Source: JBGAPI01 sp044221335 (GTDB lineage Bacteria > Pseudomonadota > Gammaproteobacteria > Xanthomonadales > Ahniellaceae). From it: DNA of 42,271 bases. This document shows, one piece after another, positions 30,881 through 39,121 of the stretch. Each line of letters begins with the position of its first letter. Within the stretch, counting starts at the first letter, position 1. The notes under the pieces were generated by a model. The model saw nothing but the letters and a program-made list of their open reading frames with translations, had not been told where the DNA came from and ran no database searches. Both the position numbers and the translations under genes were made by a program. The stretch is taken from NCBI GenBank assembly GCA_044221335.1, contig JBGAPI010000045.1:1-42271 (forward strand), read 5' to 3'.

Positions 30881-31468
30881 CTACAGGACGGCCGGGACGC
30901 CACCGAGCCCGGCGGCCGCGAGGGCCACCATGCGCAGCGGGATGCGGATGATCAGCTCGATCGCGAGGATGGCGATCGCCGGGGAGAAATCGAAGCCGGC
31001 GATCGCGAGCTTCATCCGGCGCAGCGGCACCAGCAGCGGCTCGCACATGCCATAGATCAGGCTGACCGCCGGGTTGCGCCAGTTGGCGTCGACCCAGGAG
31101 AACAGCACCAGCAGGATCATCATGTAGACGTAGATCCGGAGCGCGAAGATCGCGAGCGTGACGAGGCCCATCAGCAGCTGCCCGACGAGCGCGGACGGCG
31201 CGCCGACCACCCAGGCGGTGGCGACGCACCAGAGCACGGCGACGATGTAGGACACCAGTATGCCGGCGAGGTTCCACCCGCGCAGCGTCGGCAGCAGCTT
31301 GCCGAGCGGCATCAGCACCGGATTGGACAGCTTGTACACCGCCTGGCTGATCGGGTTGGAGAACGCGGCGCGCTGGCCCTGCAGCAGCACGCGCAGGACG
31401 AACAGGAACAGCACCGTGCCGACGACGAAATTGACCAGCAGCAAGGCGGAGTCGGTGAACATGCCCAA
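30881..31468 (-). CDS. yggT: YggT-family membrane protein
   Basis: About 195 residues with two YggT repeats, each a pair of membrane helices followed by a conserved amphipathic turn (FSNPISQAVYKLSNPVLMPL; NPAVSLIYGMCEPLLVPLRR). The family is linked to envelope and osmotic functions without a defined reaction and commonly follows proC. The start is uncertain: TTG 31468 has GAGGAG at 8 bases, while ATG 31462 is 14 bases from it. I favour TTG on spacing. Cotranscribed with proC, which ends 12 bp upstream. Confidence 0.88.
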   Translation of the reverse strand: MGMFTDSALLLVNFVVGTVLFLFVLRVLLQGQRAAFSNPISQAVYKLSNPVLMPLGKLLPTLRGWNLAGILVSYIVAVLWCVATAWVVGAPSALVGQLLMGLVTLAIFALRIYVYMMILLVLFSWVDANWRNPAVSLIYGMCEPLLVPLRRMKLAIAGFDFSPAIAILAIELIIRIPLRMVALAAAGLGGVPAVL

Positions 31469-31480
31469 GCGTTTCGCTCC

Positions 31481-32329
31481 TCAGTCGAATGCGGTCGACA
31501 ATTCCACGCCGCGCTCGGTCGCCCGGCGCACGGCGGCGGCGGCCAGCGCGCGGAAGCCGCCGGCCTCGAAGGTGTCGATGGCGGCCTGGGTGGTGCCGTT
31601 CGGCGAGGTGACGCGCCGGCGCAGCTCCGCCGGCGGCTCGCCGGCCTCGCGCGCCATCCGCGCCGCGCCGAACGCGGTCTCCAGCACCAGCGCGCGTGCC
31701 GCGTCGGCCGGCAGGCCCTCGGCGATCGCCGCCGCCTCCATCGCTTCCATCAGCAGGAAGAAATAGGCCGGGCCGCTGCCGGAGACCGCGGTCACCGCGT
31801 CCATCAGCCGCTCCTCGTCGATCCACACCACCGGCCCCGCGGAGGACAGCAGCGCCTCCGCCAGGGCGCGCTGGGCGTCACTGACCGCCGCGTTCGCGTG
31901 CACGCCGGTGATGCCGGCGCCGATCAACGCCGGCGTGTTCGGCATCGCCCGCACGATCGCGGCGCCGCCGCCGAGCCAGCGATCCATCTGGTCGATGCGG
32001 ATGCCGGCGGCGATCGACACCAGCACCGGCCGCTGCGCGCGGACCAGCGGCGCCAGCGGTTCGCAGACCGCGCGCATGACCTGCGGCTTCACCGCCAGCA
32101 CCAGCACGACGGCGCCGTCGGCCGCGACGGTGTTGTCGGCGGTCGCGCTCACGCCGAAATCCGCGACCAGCGCGGCACGCAGCGCCTCGACCGGCTCGGA
32201 GACCCGGATCGACGACGCCGGCATGCCGCGGGCGATCAGGCCGCCGATCAGGCTGCGCGCCATGTTGCCGCCGCCGATGAAGGCGATCGGGCCGGTGTTC
32301 ACGGACAGCTGCTCGGGTTGCTGGGACAT
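31481..32329 (-). CDS. proC: Pyrroline-5-carboxylate reductase
   Basis: A 282-residue NAD(P)H-dependent reductase giving proline from pyrroline-5-carboxylate. The Rossmann loop IAFIGGGNMARSLIGGLI is at about 14-31, AVKPQVM is in the nucleotide domain, RAMPNTPALIGAGITG at the hinge, and the signature VSGSGPAYFFLLMEAM in the C-terminal dimerisation domain, followed by TSPNGTT. Length is normal. Start ATG 32329 is 13 codons before the Rossmann strand. Heads the proC-yggT-phosphatase operon and is divergent from the RDD genes across a 180-bp GC-rich gap without a clear promoter. Confidence 0.95.
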   Translation of the reverse strand: MSQQPEQLSVNTGPIAFIGGGNMARSLIGGLIARGMPASSIRVSEPVEALRAALVADFGVSATADNTVAADGAVVLVLAVKPQVMRAVCEPLAPLVRAQRPVLVSIAAGIRIDQMDRWLGGGAAIVRAMPNTPALIGAGITGVHANAAVSDAQRALAEALLSSAGPVVWIDEERLMDAVTAVSGSGPAYFFLLMEAMEAAAIAEGLPADAARALVLETAFGAARMAREAGEPPAELRRRVTSPNGTTQAAIDTFEAGGFRALAAAAVRRATERGVELSTAFD

Positions 32330-32509
32330 GATCGTCGGAGTTGAGGGCGGGTCGGGCCCGATCAAGCGGAGGCCGCGGCGGCCGGCAAGGATAGCGGCCG
32401 GCGTGCCGCCGCGCTGCGGGGGCGCTCCGCCGCGGGTTCCGCCGCCGGGCGGCGCCACCGCCGCCCTCACCGATGCGATGATTCGCCCTCCGTCCGCCGC
32501 GCGTCGATC

Positions 32510-33022
32510 GTGCAGAACCCCTACGCACCGCCGAAGTCGCAGCTGATCGAGCAGGTCGTCATGGACGCGCCGCTGGAACTGGCTGACCGCCGGCAACGGC
32601 TCTTCGCCGCGCTGATCGACGGCACGCTGCTGCTCGCCGTCCTCGGCGTTGTGCTGTTCCTGGAATTCCGCTTCCTGCTCGCGCCCTCGCACCAGTTGCC
32701 GGTCGGCAGCGAACTGCTGGCGATGCAGGCCGCCAACTCGATGATCGGATTCGCGAGCTACCTGCTGATGAACGGCCTGCTGCTGCAGCGCTACGGCCAG
32801 ACTCTCGGCAAGCGCCTCCTCGACATCCGCATCGTGCGCGTCGACGGCTCCCCGGCGTCGCTGTTCGACCTGCTGGTGCGCCGCTACCTGTCGCTGCTGC
32901 TGGTCCAGTACGTTCCCTACGTCGGCATCATCGTCGACGTCGTCGACCCGCTGCTGATCTTCGGCGACCAGCGCCGCTGCCTGCATGACTACCTCGCCGG
33001 GACGATCGTGGTGAAGTGTTGA
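32510..33022 (+). CDS. RDD-family membrane protein (copy 1)
   Basis: A 170-residue membrane protein with an RDD domain. The N terminus NPYAPPKS is a hallmark of many small RDD proteins, followed by RRQRLFAALIDGTLLLAVLG, a second helix (ASYLLMNGLLL), the conserved GQTLGKRLLDIRIVRVDG turn and a late helix ending RRCLHDYLAGT. The role of RDD proteins is mostly unknown; some are proposed to be ion exchangers. The start is GTG 32510, placing NPYAPP at residue 3. Paralogous to the next gene and in the same direction, separated by a palindromic repeat. Confidence 0.85.
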   Translation: MQNPYAPPKSQLIEQVVMDAPLELADRRQRLFAALIDGTLLLAVLGVVLFLEFRFLLAPSHQLPVGSELLAMQAANSMIGFASYLLMNGLLLQRYGQTLGKRLLDIRIVRVDGSPASLFDLLVRRYLSLLLVQYVPYVGIIVDVVDPLLIFGDQRRCLHDYLAGTIVVKC

Positions 33023-33132
33023 CGACTGTGCGCTGGACGCAGGGGGCCTCTCGGACGCCGCGGCGACAAGGCTCGAACCTGTGCAACGGAGCCACGGCAA
33101 GAGGCACACAGCCCAAGCTCGGAATATCCTCT

Positions 33133-33236
33133 GTCATTGCGAGGAGGAGCGCAGCGACGACGAAGCAATCCAGCGATTTTGCACTGGCGTCGCGAAAATC
33201 GAAGGCGCTGGATTGCTTCGCTGCGCTCGCAATGAC
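33133..33236. repeat. CATTGCGAG inverted-repeat element, copy 2
   Basis: About 104 bp from GTCATTGCGAGGAGGAGCGC to GCGCTCGCAATGAC. Inside, GAAGCAATCCAGCG faces CGCTGGATTGCTTC, so almost the whole element folds into one long stem with a loop around GTCGCGAAAATCG. Lies in the 270-bp gap between the RDD paralogues. Confidence 0.85.
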
Positions 33237-33292
33237 GGAATCGCCCGGGCGACAGCGATCGACCGATCAGGATACGCACCAACGGAACCGCG

Positions 33293-33829
33293 ATGACAGA
33301 CACCAACCCCTATGCCCCGCCGCAGTCGACGCCCATCGACGCCGCCGAGCCCCCGCCCGCCGGTCCGCTGGCGCTCGCCGGCCTCAGCCGGCGCTTTGGC
33401 GCCGCGCTGATCGACGTGCTGGTGTTCGCGGTCCCATACATGCTGTCCGTGACGGTGTGGGTCGCCGTACTCGGCGCCCACGACTTCCAGGGAATGCGGC
33501 GCCTCGGTCCCGACAAGCTGCTGCTGTTCGACGCCGGCAACTCGCTTTCGTGCGTCTTCATCTACGTCGTGCTGAATGGCTGGCTGCTCCTTCGCAACGG
33601 GCAGACCATCGGCAAGTACCTCGTCGGCATCCGCATCGCCAAACCCGACGGTCGCAAGCCGTCGATGGTGGACCTGGTGTTGAAGCGCTTCGCGGCGTTG
33701 CTTGCGTCGCAGTTCATTCCCGGCGGCCGCCTGGCCCTGATCATCGACCCGCTGCTGATCTTCCGCGCGAATCGCCGCTGCCTGCACGACGAGATCGCGG
33801 ACACCATCGTCGTCCTCGTCCAGTCATAG
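33293..33829 (+). CDS. RDD-family membrane protein (copy 2)
   Basis: A 178-residue paralogue of the preceding gene. TNPYAPPQS is at the N terminus, then LSRRFGAALIDVLVFAVPYM, the GQTIGKYLVGIRIAKPDG turn, LALIIDPLLIFRANRRCLHD and an IADTIVV ending that parallels LAGTIVV in copy 1. The order of segments and the C-terminal match indicate an old tandem duplication. Membrane location is predicted; function unknown. Start ATG 33293. A third copy of the CATTGCGAG element lies directly downstream. Confidence 0.85.
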   Translation: MTDTNPYAPPQSTPIDAAEPPPAGPLALAGLSRRFGAALIDVLVFAVPYMLSVTVWVAVLGAHDFQGMRRLGPDKLLLFDAGNSLSCVFIYVVLNGWLLLRNGQTIGKYLVGIRIAKPDGRKPSMVDLVLKRFAALLASQFIPGGRLALIIDPLLIFRANRRCLHDEIADTIVVLVQS

Positions 33830-33862
33830 CGGCGTCGGGGGAATCCTCCGGGAGTACAGCTC

Positions 33863-33977
33863 CCGTCATTGCGAGGAGGCGCGCAGCGGCGACGAAGCAA
33901 TCCAGCGACTTTGCTCTTGCCCTGGCGTCGCGAGAAGCGAAGGCACTGGTTTGCTTCGCGTCGCTCGCGATGACGGG
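33863..33977. repeat. CATTGCGAG inverted-repeat element, copy 3
   Basis: About 115 bp from CCCGTCATTGCGAGGAGGCG to TCGCTCGCGATGACGGG. GACGAAGCAATCCAGCGACT in the left half resembles copy 2; the right half is more diverged (GCACTGGTTTGCTTCG). The terminal GGAGTACAGCTCCCGTC adds further symmetry. It separates RDD copy 2 from the convergent pcp gene. Confidence 0.8.
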
Positions 33978-34023
33978 CATCGGCCACCCGTTGCGACTCC
34001 TCCGCCGACTCGCCTCATCCGAT

Positions 34024-34662
34024 TCAGGTTTCGATCGCTCCAGCGATCGACACCCGGAGCGCCTCGATCATCGTCGCCAGCGCCATGCTCGGCATGTTCG
34101 GCCGCTCGCGCGCCTGCTGCGGCAGGTAGGGCAGATGGATGAAGCCGCCGCGCAGCTCCGGCGCGTGGTGGGCGATGTGGTGGCAGAGCGCGAACAGCAC
34201 CGCGTTGCAGACGAAGTTGCCGGCATGGTGGCTGATCTCGGCCGGGATGCCGGCCTCGTTCAGGCGCGCGACGACCTGCTTCACCGGCAGCGCGGCGAAA
34301 TAGGCGTGCGGCGCGTTCGCGATGAGCGCGCTGTCGACGGGTCGCATGCCGGCGTTGTCGGGGATGCGGGCGTCGGCGAGATTCAGCGCGACCCGCTCGA
34401 CCGACACCTGCGCGCGCCCGCCGGCCTGGCCGACGCAGAGCACCAGCTGCGGACGCAGCTCCTCGATCGCGGCGGCGAGCACGTTCGGCGCGCGGGCGAA
34501 TTCCGTCGGCAGCTGGCGCGCGACCACCCGGTGACCCGCGATGCGCTCGCCGTCGAGCGCGCGCACGGCTTCCCAGGAGGGGTTGATCGCCTCGCCGTCG
34601 AACGGGTCGAAGCCGGTCAGCAGGACGCGGCGCCGGGTATTCGTCGGGATGTCGGCGGTCAT
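34024..34662 (-). CDS. pcp: Pyroglutamyl-peptidase I
   Basis: A 212-residue cytoplasmic cysteine peptidase that removes N-terminal pyroglutamate. The C15 triad is visible: Glu89 in VSVERVALN, Cys152 in HAGNFVCNAVLF and His176 in GGFIHLPYLP. LLTGFDPFDGEAINPSW at the N terminus is also typical. The ATG overlaps the DUF979 stop (ATGA), making it the last gene of a five-gene operon with pxpBC, pxpA, DUF969 and DUF979. The product, 5-oxoproline, is the substrate of the upstream enzymes, so the context and the activity agree. Confidence 0.95.
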   Translation of the reverse strand: MTADIPTNTRRRVLLTGFDPFDGEAINPSWEAVRALDGERIAGHRVVARQLPTEFARAPNVLAAAIEELRPQLVLCVGQAGGRAQVSVERVALNLADARIPDNAGMRPVDSALIANAPHAYFAALPVKQVVARLNEAGIPAEISHHAGNFVCNAVLFALCHHIAHHAPELRGGFIHLPYLPQQARERPNMPSMALATMIEALRVSIAGAIET

Positions 34663-35621
34663 CGGAACAGCACCTGGGTCATCAGCAGGATATTGAAGGC
34701 GAGCAGCGCGATTCCGGTCGGCGCCTGCGCGCGGATCACCGCATGCGGGTCGCGCAGTTCCAGCAGGACCGCCGGCACCACGTTGAAATTCGCCGCCATC
34801 GGCGTCAGCAGCGTCCCGCAGTAGCCCGACAGCATGCCGAGCGCCCCGAGAGCGGCAGGATCGGCGTGGTGGAGGCCGACGAGCAGCGGCAGGCCGACGC
34901 CACCCGTCATCACCGGGAAGGCGGCGAAGGCGTTGCCCATCACCACGGTGAACACCACCATGCCGAGCGCGTAGGCCAGCACGCAGGCGAAGCGAGAGTC
35001 GGTGTCGATCAGCGGTTTCAGCGCCGCCGCCACGGCATCGCCGACGTGGCAGGCCGCGAACACATTGCCGAGCATCGCGAGCCACAGCGGCAGGATCAGT
35101 GGCCAGGCGATCGCGTCGGCGATGCCACCGGCCGCGCCGAGGCTCTCGCCCGGCGGGCGGCGCAGCATCGCCAGCGCGAGGGCGAGCGCGGCGACGCAGC
35201 CGAACGCAAGGCTGTAGAGCGTCTGCTGCTGTGCATCGAGCGCCAGCCACTGCCGCTCGGCCGCCGTCCGCACCGCCAGCACCGCGACCAGGGTCAGCGC
35301 CGGGATCGCCAGCGCCGGCAGGAACAGTTTCAGTCCCAGGCGCGCGATAACCCGCTCGCGTTCGGCCGCGACGGCGGCGGTGTCGGTCGCGGCACGCCGC
35401 CCCACCCCACCGGCCGCCGCGATCAGGCTGATCAGGACCACCAGTGCGCCGACGCCCCAGGTCGGCAGCAGTTCACCGACCAGGAAGATCGCGGCGAGCA
35501 GCCCCCAGAACGCCGCCTTGCTCCAGCGCATAGGATCGCCGCGGTCCTGCGCGATCCGCACGGCGATGCCGGCGATCAGGGCGCCGATCAGCACGTACAG
35601 GGGCGTGAGCGCCGTCGTCAT
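34659..35621 (-). CDS. DUF979-family membrane protein
   Basis: A 320-residue polytopic membrane protein with about nine helices. It has PLYVLIGALIAGIAVRIAQD at the N terminus and a conserved core FTVVMGNAFAAFPVMTGGVG followed by GMLSGYCGTLLTPMAANFNV. DUF979 and DUF969 commonly occur as a pair next to pyroglutamyl-peptidase genes. Together they look like the two halves of a permease, and I infer 5-oxoproline or pyroglutamyl-peptide transport. Four-base overlaps with both DUF969 and pcp bind it into the operon. No transport experiment is known to me. Confidence 0.85.
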   Translation of the reverse strand: MTTALTPLYVLIGALIAGIAVRIAQDRGDPMRWSKAAFWGLLAAIFLVGELLPTWGVGALVVLISLIAAAGGVGRRAATDTAAVAAERERVIARLGLKLFLPALAIPALTLVAVLAVRTAAERQWLALDAQQQTLYSLAFGCVAALALALAMLRRPPGESLGAAGGIADAIAWPLILPLWLAMLGNVFAACHVGDAVAAALKPLIDTDSRFACVLAYALGMVVFTVVMGNAFAAFPVMTGGVGLPLLVGLHHADPAALGALGMLSGYCGTLLTPMAANFNVVPAVLLELRDPHAVIRAQAPTGIALLAFNILLMTQVLFR

Positions 35622-36319
35622 CGCCCGCCGTCCGCCGCGGGCGGTGGCGCGCCGCGGCGCCGCAGCCGTCGATCGAGCCACCACAACCGGAACGCGTGGA
35701 TCAGGAAGGCCGCGACGGCGGTCGGTGCGGCCCACAGCGCGATCGACTGCGGCGCCCGCTCGATGCCGGCGTCGTGCAGGAAGGACTGCACCAGCAGCAC
35801 CGCGCCGAACGCGATGAAGACGTCCTCGCCGAAGAAGAGACCGACGTTGTCGGTGCCGGCGGCGAGCGCCTTCAGGCGGTCGCGCTCGGCGTCGTCGAGT
35901 CCGGCGTGGTCGCGTTCGGCGAGAGCGACGCTCATCGGTGCGACCAGCGGTCGCACCGTGTGCGGCTGGCCGGCGACGCTGGTCAGGCCGAGCATCGCGA
36001 GGACCTGGCGCAGGCCGAGGTAGAGCATGAGGAAGCGCCCGACGGTGAGCCGCCGCTGCCGCGCGATGAACGCCTGCGCCGCCTCGCGCAGTCCATAGCG
36101 CTCGAGCAGGCCGACGACCGGGAAGGTCAGCAGCAGCACCAGGAGGAAGCGCGCCTTCAGCACGCCGGTGCCGATCAGGCCGAGCGACTCCAGAACGCCG
36201 TGGCCGCTGGCGAGCGCCGTCGCCAGCGCCGCCACGATCACCACCAGGAGACCGTTGATGCGCAGCACGAAGCCGGCGACCACGAGGCCGATGCCGAGCC
36301 ACGCTGCGAGTCCGGTCAT
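35618..36319 (-). CDS. DUF969-family membrane protein
   Basis: A 233-residue membrane protein, partner of the following DUF979 gene. Helices include WLGIGLVVAGFVLRINGLLV, FLLVLLLTFPVVGLLERYGL and a C-terminal pair ending in an Arg-rich tail. Conserved phrases are TSVAGQPHTVRPLVAPM and NVGLFFGEDVFIAFGAVLL. Start ATG 36319; the stop overlaps DUF979. The 34-bp gap to pxpA is the largest in the operon. Likely forms a heteromeric transporter with DUF979; the substrate is inferred from context only. Confidence 0.85.
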   Translation of the reverse strand: MTGLAAWLGIGLVVAGFVLRINGLLVVIVAALATALASGHGVLESLGLIGTGVLKARFLLVLLLTFPVVGLLERYGLREAAQAFIARQRRLTVGRFLMLYLGLRQVLAMLGLTSVAGQPHTVRPLVAPMSVALAERDHAGLDDAERDRLKALAAGTDNVGLFFGEDVFIAFGAVLLVQSFLHDAGIERAPQSIALWAAPTAVAAFLIHAFRLWWLDRRLRRRGAPPPAADGGR

Positions 36320-36353
36320 CGGCGGCCTCCGACGCGTTCCTTGCCCACGCCGC

Positions 36354-37136
36354 TCAACGCGACTCGCCGGGATGTGCCCCGGGCGCGGCGATGCGGACGC
36401 CGGCGGCGTCGAGTGCGCCGCGCAGCGCCGCGGCGAACGCAGCCGCGTCGGGACGGTCGCCGTGCAGGCAGACGGTGTCGGCGCGCAGCGTGAGGAAGTC
36501 GCCGTTGCGGGTCGGCATCTCGCCACTGGCGAGCCAGCCGGTCAGGCGGGTCGCCGCCGCGGTCGCCGACTCCAGCACCGCGCCGGCCTGGCCGCGCGGG
36601 GTGAGTCTGCCGTCGGGTTCGTAGGCGCGATCGGCGAAGGCCTCCTCGGCGACCGCGAGTCCGGCCTCGCGCGCGGCCACGATCGATTCGCTGCGGGCGA
36701 GGCCGAACAGGATCAGCGTGCGATCGGCGCTCTTCACGGCGTCGGCGATCGTCACCGCGATCGCGCGTTCGCGCGCCGCCATGTTGTACAGCGCGCCATG
36801 CGGCTTCACATGCGACAGCGGCACGCCCTCGGCGCGAGCGATCGCGGCCAGCGCGCCGATCTGGTAGAGCACCGTGGCATGCAGCTCGTTCGGGGAGAGC
36901 CGGAATTCGCGCCGGCCGAAGCCCGCGAGGTCAGGCAGCGACACGTGGGCGCCGACCGCGACGCCATGCGCCTTCGCCAGGGCGACGGTGCGGCGCATCC
37001 GCATCGGATCGCCGGCATGGAAGCCGCAGGCGATGTTGGCGGAGCTGATCTGCGCCATCACGCCGGCATCGTCGCCCATGTCCCAGGCGCCGAAGCCTTC
37101 GCCCATGTCGCAGTTCAGATCGATGCGGCTGTTCAT
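36354..37136 (-). CDS. pxpA: 5-oxoprolinase subunit A (LamB/YcsF family)
   Basis: A 260-residue subunit of the PxpABC 5-oxoprolinase, which hydrolyses 5-oxoproline to glutamate with ATP. RIDLNCDMGEGFGAWDMGDD is the family opening; IACGFHAGDPMRMRRTVALA, VKPHGALYN and FADRAYEPDGRLTPRGQ follow in the expected order. The length is standard (about 245-255). The ATG overlaps the PxpB-PxpC stop, so expression is coupled and the subunits are made together. Confidence 0.95.
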   Translation of the reverse strand: MNSRIDLNCDMGEGFGAWDMGDDAGVMAQISSANIACGFHAGDPMRMRRTVALAKAHGVAVGAHVSLPDLAGFGRREFRLSPNELHATVLYQIGALAAIARAEGVPLSHVKPHGALYNMAARERAIAVTIADAVKSADRTLILFGLARSESIVAAREAGLAVAEEAFADRAYEPDGRLTPRGQAGAVLESATAAATRLTGWLASGEMPTRNGDFLTLRADTVCLHGDRPDAAAFAAALRGALDAAGVRIAAPGAHPGESR

Positions 37137-39040
37137 GCGTCGAACTCTAGCGCAGCGACCTGCCGCGCTCCTTCCCGCGCACGCTGCAGGTCGATGGCCG
37201 CCGCGCGATTCGCCGCCAGCGCCGCGCCGGCATCGACCCGGCGCAGGCGCAGGCGCGCGCCCGGGGCGAGCTGCGCCAGGAGCGCGAGATCCGCCGCGAT
37301 GACGTGGGCGATCCGCGGGTAGCCGCCGAGCGTCTGGCCGTCGACGCCGAGGATCACCGGCTGACCGCCCGGCGGCAACTGCACCGTGCCGGGCAGCGCC
37401 GCGGCCGACGGCAGCTCGCCGACGCCGTCGAGCCGCAGCGAGGTACCGGCGAGCCGCAGGCCCATTCGGTCGCTGTCCTGGCCGACGGTCCATTCGGTGG
37501 GGCCCCCTGCCGCGGGACCGCGCTCGCCGAGGGCGTCCGCGTGCGCGCCGGCGAGGACCCGGAGCTCGACGATGGCATCGCGCGCCGGCAGCGGCGGCAG
37601 GCGCATGCCGAATCCGAACAGGCGCGGCGGGTCGTCGTCGCGATGCGGCCGGGAGCGTCGCGGCGCCGCCGCGAGCGGCAGCCGGTCGCCCGCGAGCAGC
37701 GCGCGACCGTCGAGCCCGCCGAATCCGCCACGCGGGTCGGTGGCGCGCGCGCCGAGCACCGGCGCGACGGCGATCCCTCCCGACACCGCGAGCCACAGCC
37801 GCACGCCCTTGCGCAGCGCTCCGACCACGAGCTCGCTGCCGGCCGGCAGCAGCGCCGGGCGCCCGCGCGGAATCACGAGCTCCCCGACCTTCACCTCGGC
37901 CTCGGCGGCGCCGAGCCACGCGACGACCCGCGCATCGGCGAACGCGAGGCGAGGACCGCGCAGCAGGACCTCCAGTCCCGCCGCCTCCGGCGCGTTGCCG
38001 ACCAGGAGGTTGGCGAGCTCCAGCGCCGCCGGATCGGCCGCGCCGCCGGGCGTCACGCCGATCGCCCGATGACCGGGGCGACCGAGATCCTGCACCGTCG
38101 TGCGGGCGCCCGGATGGAGGACGTCGACCCGGGACGACGCCGCTGCAGGAGTCGCCACTGCGGCCAGGACCGGCGTCGCTGCGCTCGCCCCGGTGCTTTC
38201 CTGCGGCTCGCCGCACGGAAACGGGAACGTCGCGTCGGGAATCGCGCGGACCGGAGTGTCGGCAACTTCGTCGTTGCGACGGCGGTCCGTCGCCACCCGG
38301 AACCGGACCCGATCCCCCACCGCGAGCAGGCTCGCCGGCACCCGCCGGGGATCGAACAGGCGCTCGGCGATCCTGCCGAGCAGTTGCCAGCCGCCCGGCG
38401 ACTGCACGGGATACACCCCGGTCTGCGCCCCGCCGATCCCGACCGATCCTGCCGCGACCGCGCTGCGCGGCGTGCGGTGGCGTGGCATCGCGAGCCGCGG
38501 ATCGAGGCCGAGCAGGTAGGGAAAGCCCGGCTGGAAGCCGATGCAGGCGACGGCGTAGTCGCCGCCGGCGTGCGCCGCGATGGTCGCCGCGACGTCGAGA
38601 CCGGCGTGCGCCGCGATGGCATCGAGGTCGGGACCGTCGGCGCCGCCGTAGTGGACGTCGAGTTCGACCCGCCGCCCCGCTTCGACATCCGCGATCTCCA
38701 CGTCGGGATCCTGCGTCCGCTCAAGGGCGCGCTGCAGTCGTTCGCGCAGGCCCGGAAGCGCGAGTGGCGTCGCCGCGATCATCGCGACACTGGCCATGCC
38801 GACGACCCACTCGACATCGTCACCCGAAAATTGCGCCGCGAGCCGGGTGGACAGGCGGCGTGCGGCGGCGTTGGTACCGGCATCGACTCCAGCGCCGAGG
38901 ACGACGAGGACGGCGCGGTCGCCGAGAGCTTCGAGGCGCGGGTAGGTCACGGCGTCGATGATCGCCGAAACCACGGCGCAGGAGCGGCGTGAACCGCTAC
39001 CGGCGAGGTCTCGCACCAGGGACTCGCGTCCCCCGGACAT
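37133..39040 (-). CDS. pxpBC: Fused 5-oxoprolinase subunits B and C
   Basis: A 635-residue fusion. The N-terminal part (about 33-270) is PxpB/allophanate hydrolase subunit 1-like: ALGDRAVLVVLG and GFQPGFPYLLGLDPRLAMPR. The C-terminal part (about 305-625) is PxpC/subunit 2-like: GARTTVQDLGRPGHRAIGVT then PGGAADP, and QTLGGYPRIAHVI near the end. An Ala/Thr-rich linker (about 272-303) joins them. These are separate genes in E. coli, so this is a Rosetta-stone fusion. The start is uncertain: ATG 39040 has a distant AGGA, and GTG 38974 would drop 22 unconserved residues. Confidence 0.9.
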   Translation of the reverse strand: MSGGRESLVRDLAGSGSRRSCAVVSAIIDAVTYPRLEALGDRAVLVVLGAGVDAGTNAAARRLSTRLAAQFSGDDVEWVVGMASVAMIAATPLALPGLRERLQRALERTQDPDVEIADVEAGRRVELDVHYGGADGPDLDAIAAHAGLDVAATIAAHAGGDYAVACIGFQPGFPYLLGLDPRLAMPRHRTPRSAVAAGSVGIGGAQTGVYPVQSPGGWQLLGRIAERLFDPRRVPASLLAVGDRVRFRVATDRRRNDEVADTPVRAIPDATFPFPCGEPQESTGASAATPVLAAVATPAAASSRVDVLHPGARTTVQDLGRPGHRAIGVTPGGAADPAALELANLLVGNAPEAAGLEVLLRGPRLAFADARVVAWLGAAEAEVKVGELVIPRGRPALLPAGSELVVGALRKGVRLWLAVSGGIAVAPVLGARATDPRGGFGGLDGRALLAGDRLPLAAAPRRSRPHRDDDPPRLFGFGMRLPPLPARDAIVELRVLAGAHADALGERGPAAGGPTEWTVGQDSDRMGLRLAGTSLRLDGVGELPSAAALPGTVQLPPGGQPVILGVDGQTLGGYPRIAHVIAADLALLAQLAPGARLRLRRVDAGAALAANRAAAIDLQRAREGARQVAALEFDA

Positions 39041-39073
39041 CGCAGCCGTTGGTCCTAGCTCGACCGCAAAGCA

Positions 39074-39097
39074 AAAGGCCCGGTTTCCCGGGCCTTT
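39074..39097 (-). terminator. Intrinsic terminator of ompA
   Basis: AAAGGCCCGG and CCGGGCCTTT, 10 perfect pairs with a 4-nt loop, followed on the minus strand by TGCTTTGC. Located 24 bp after the ompA stop and upstream of the pxp operon, insulating the two. Confidence 0.85.
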
Positions 39098-39121
39098 GCT
39101 GGTCGTACGACGCGAGCGTGC

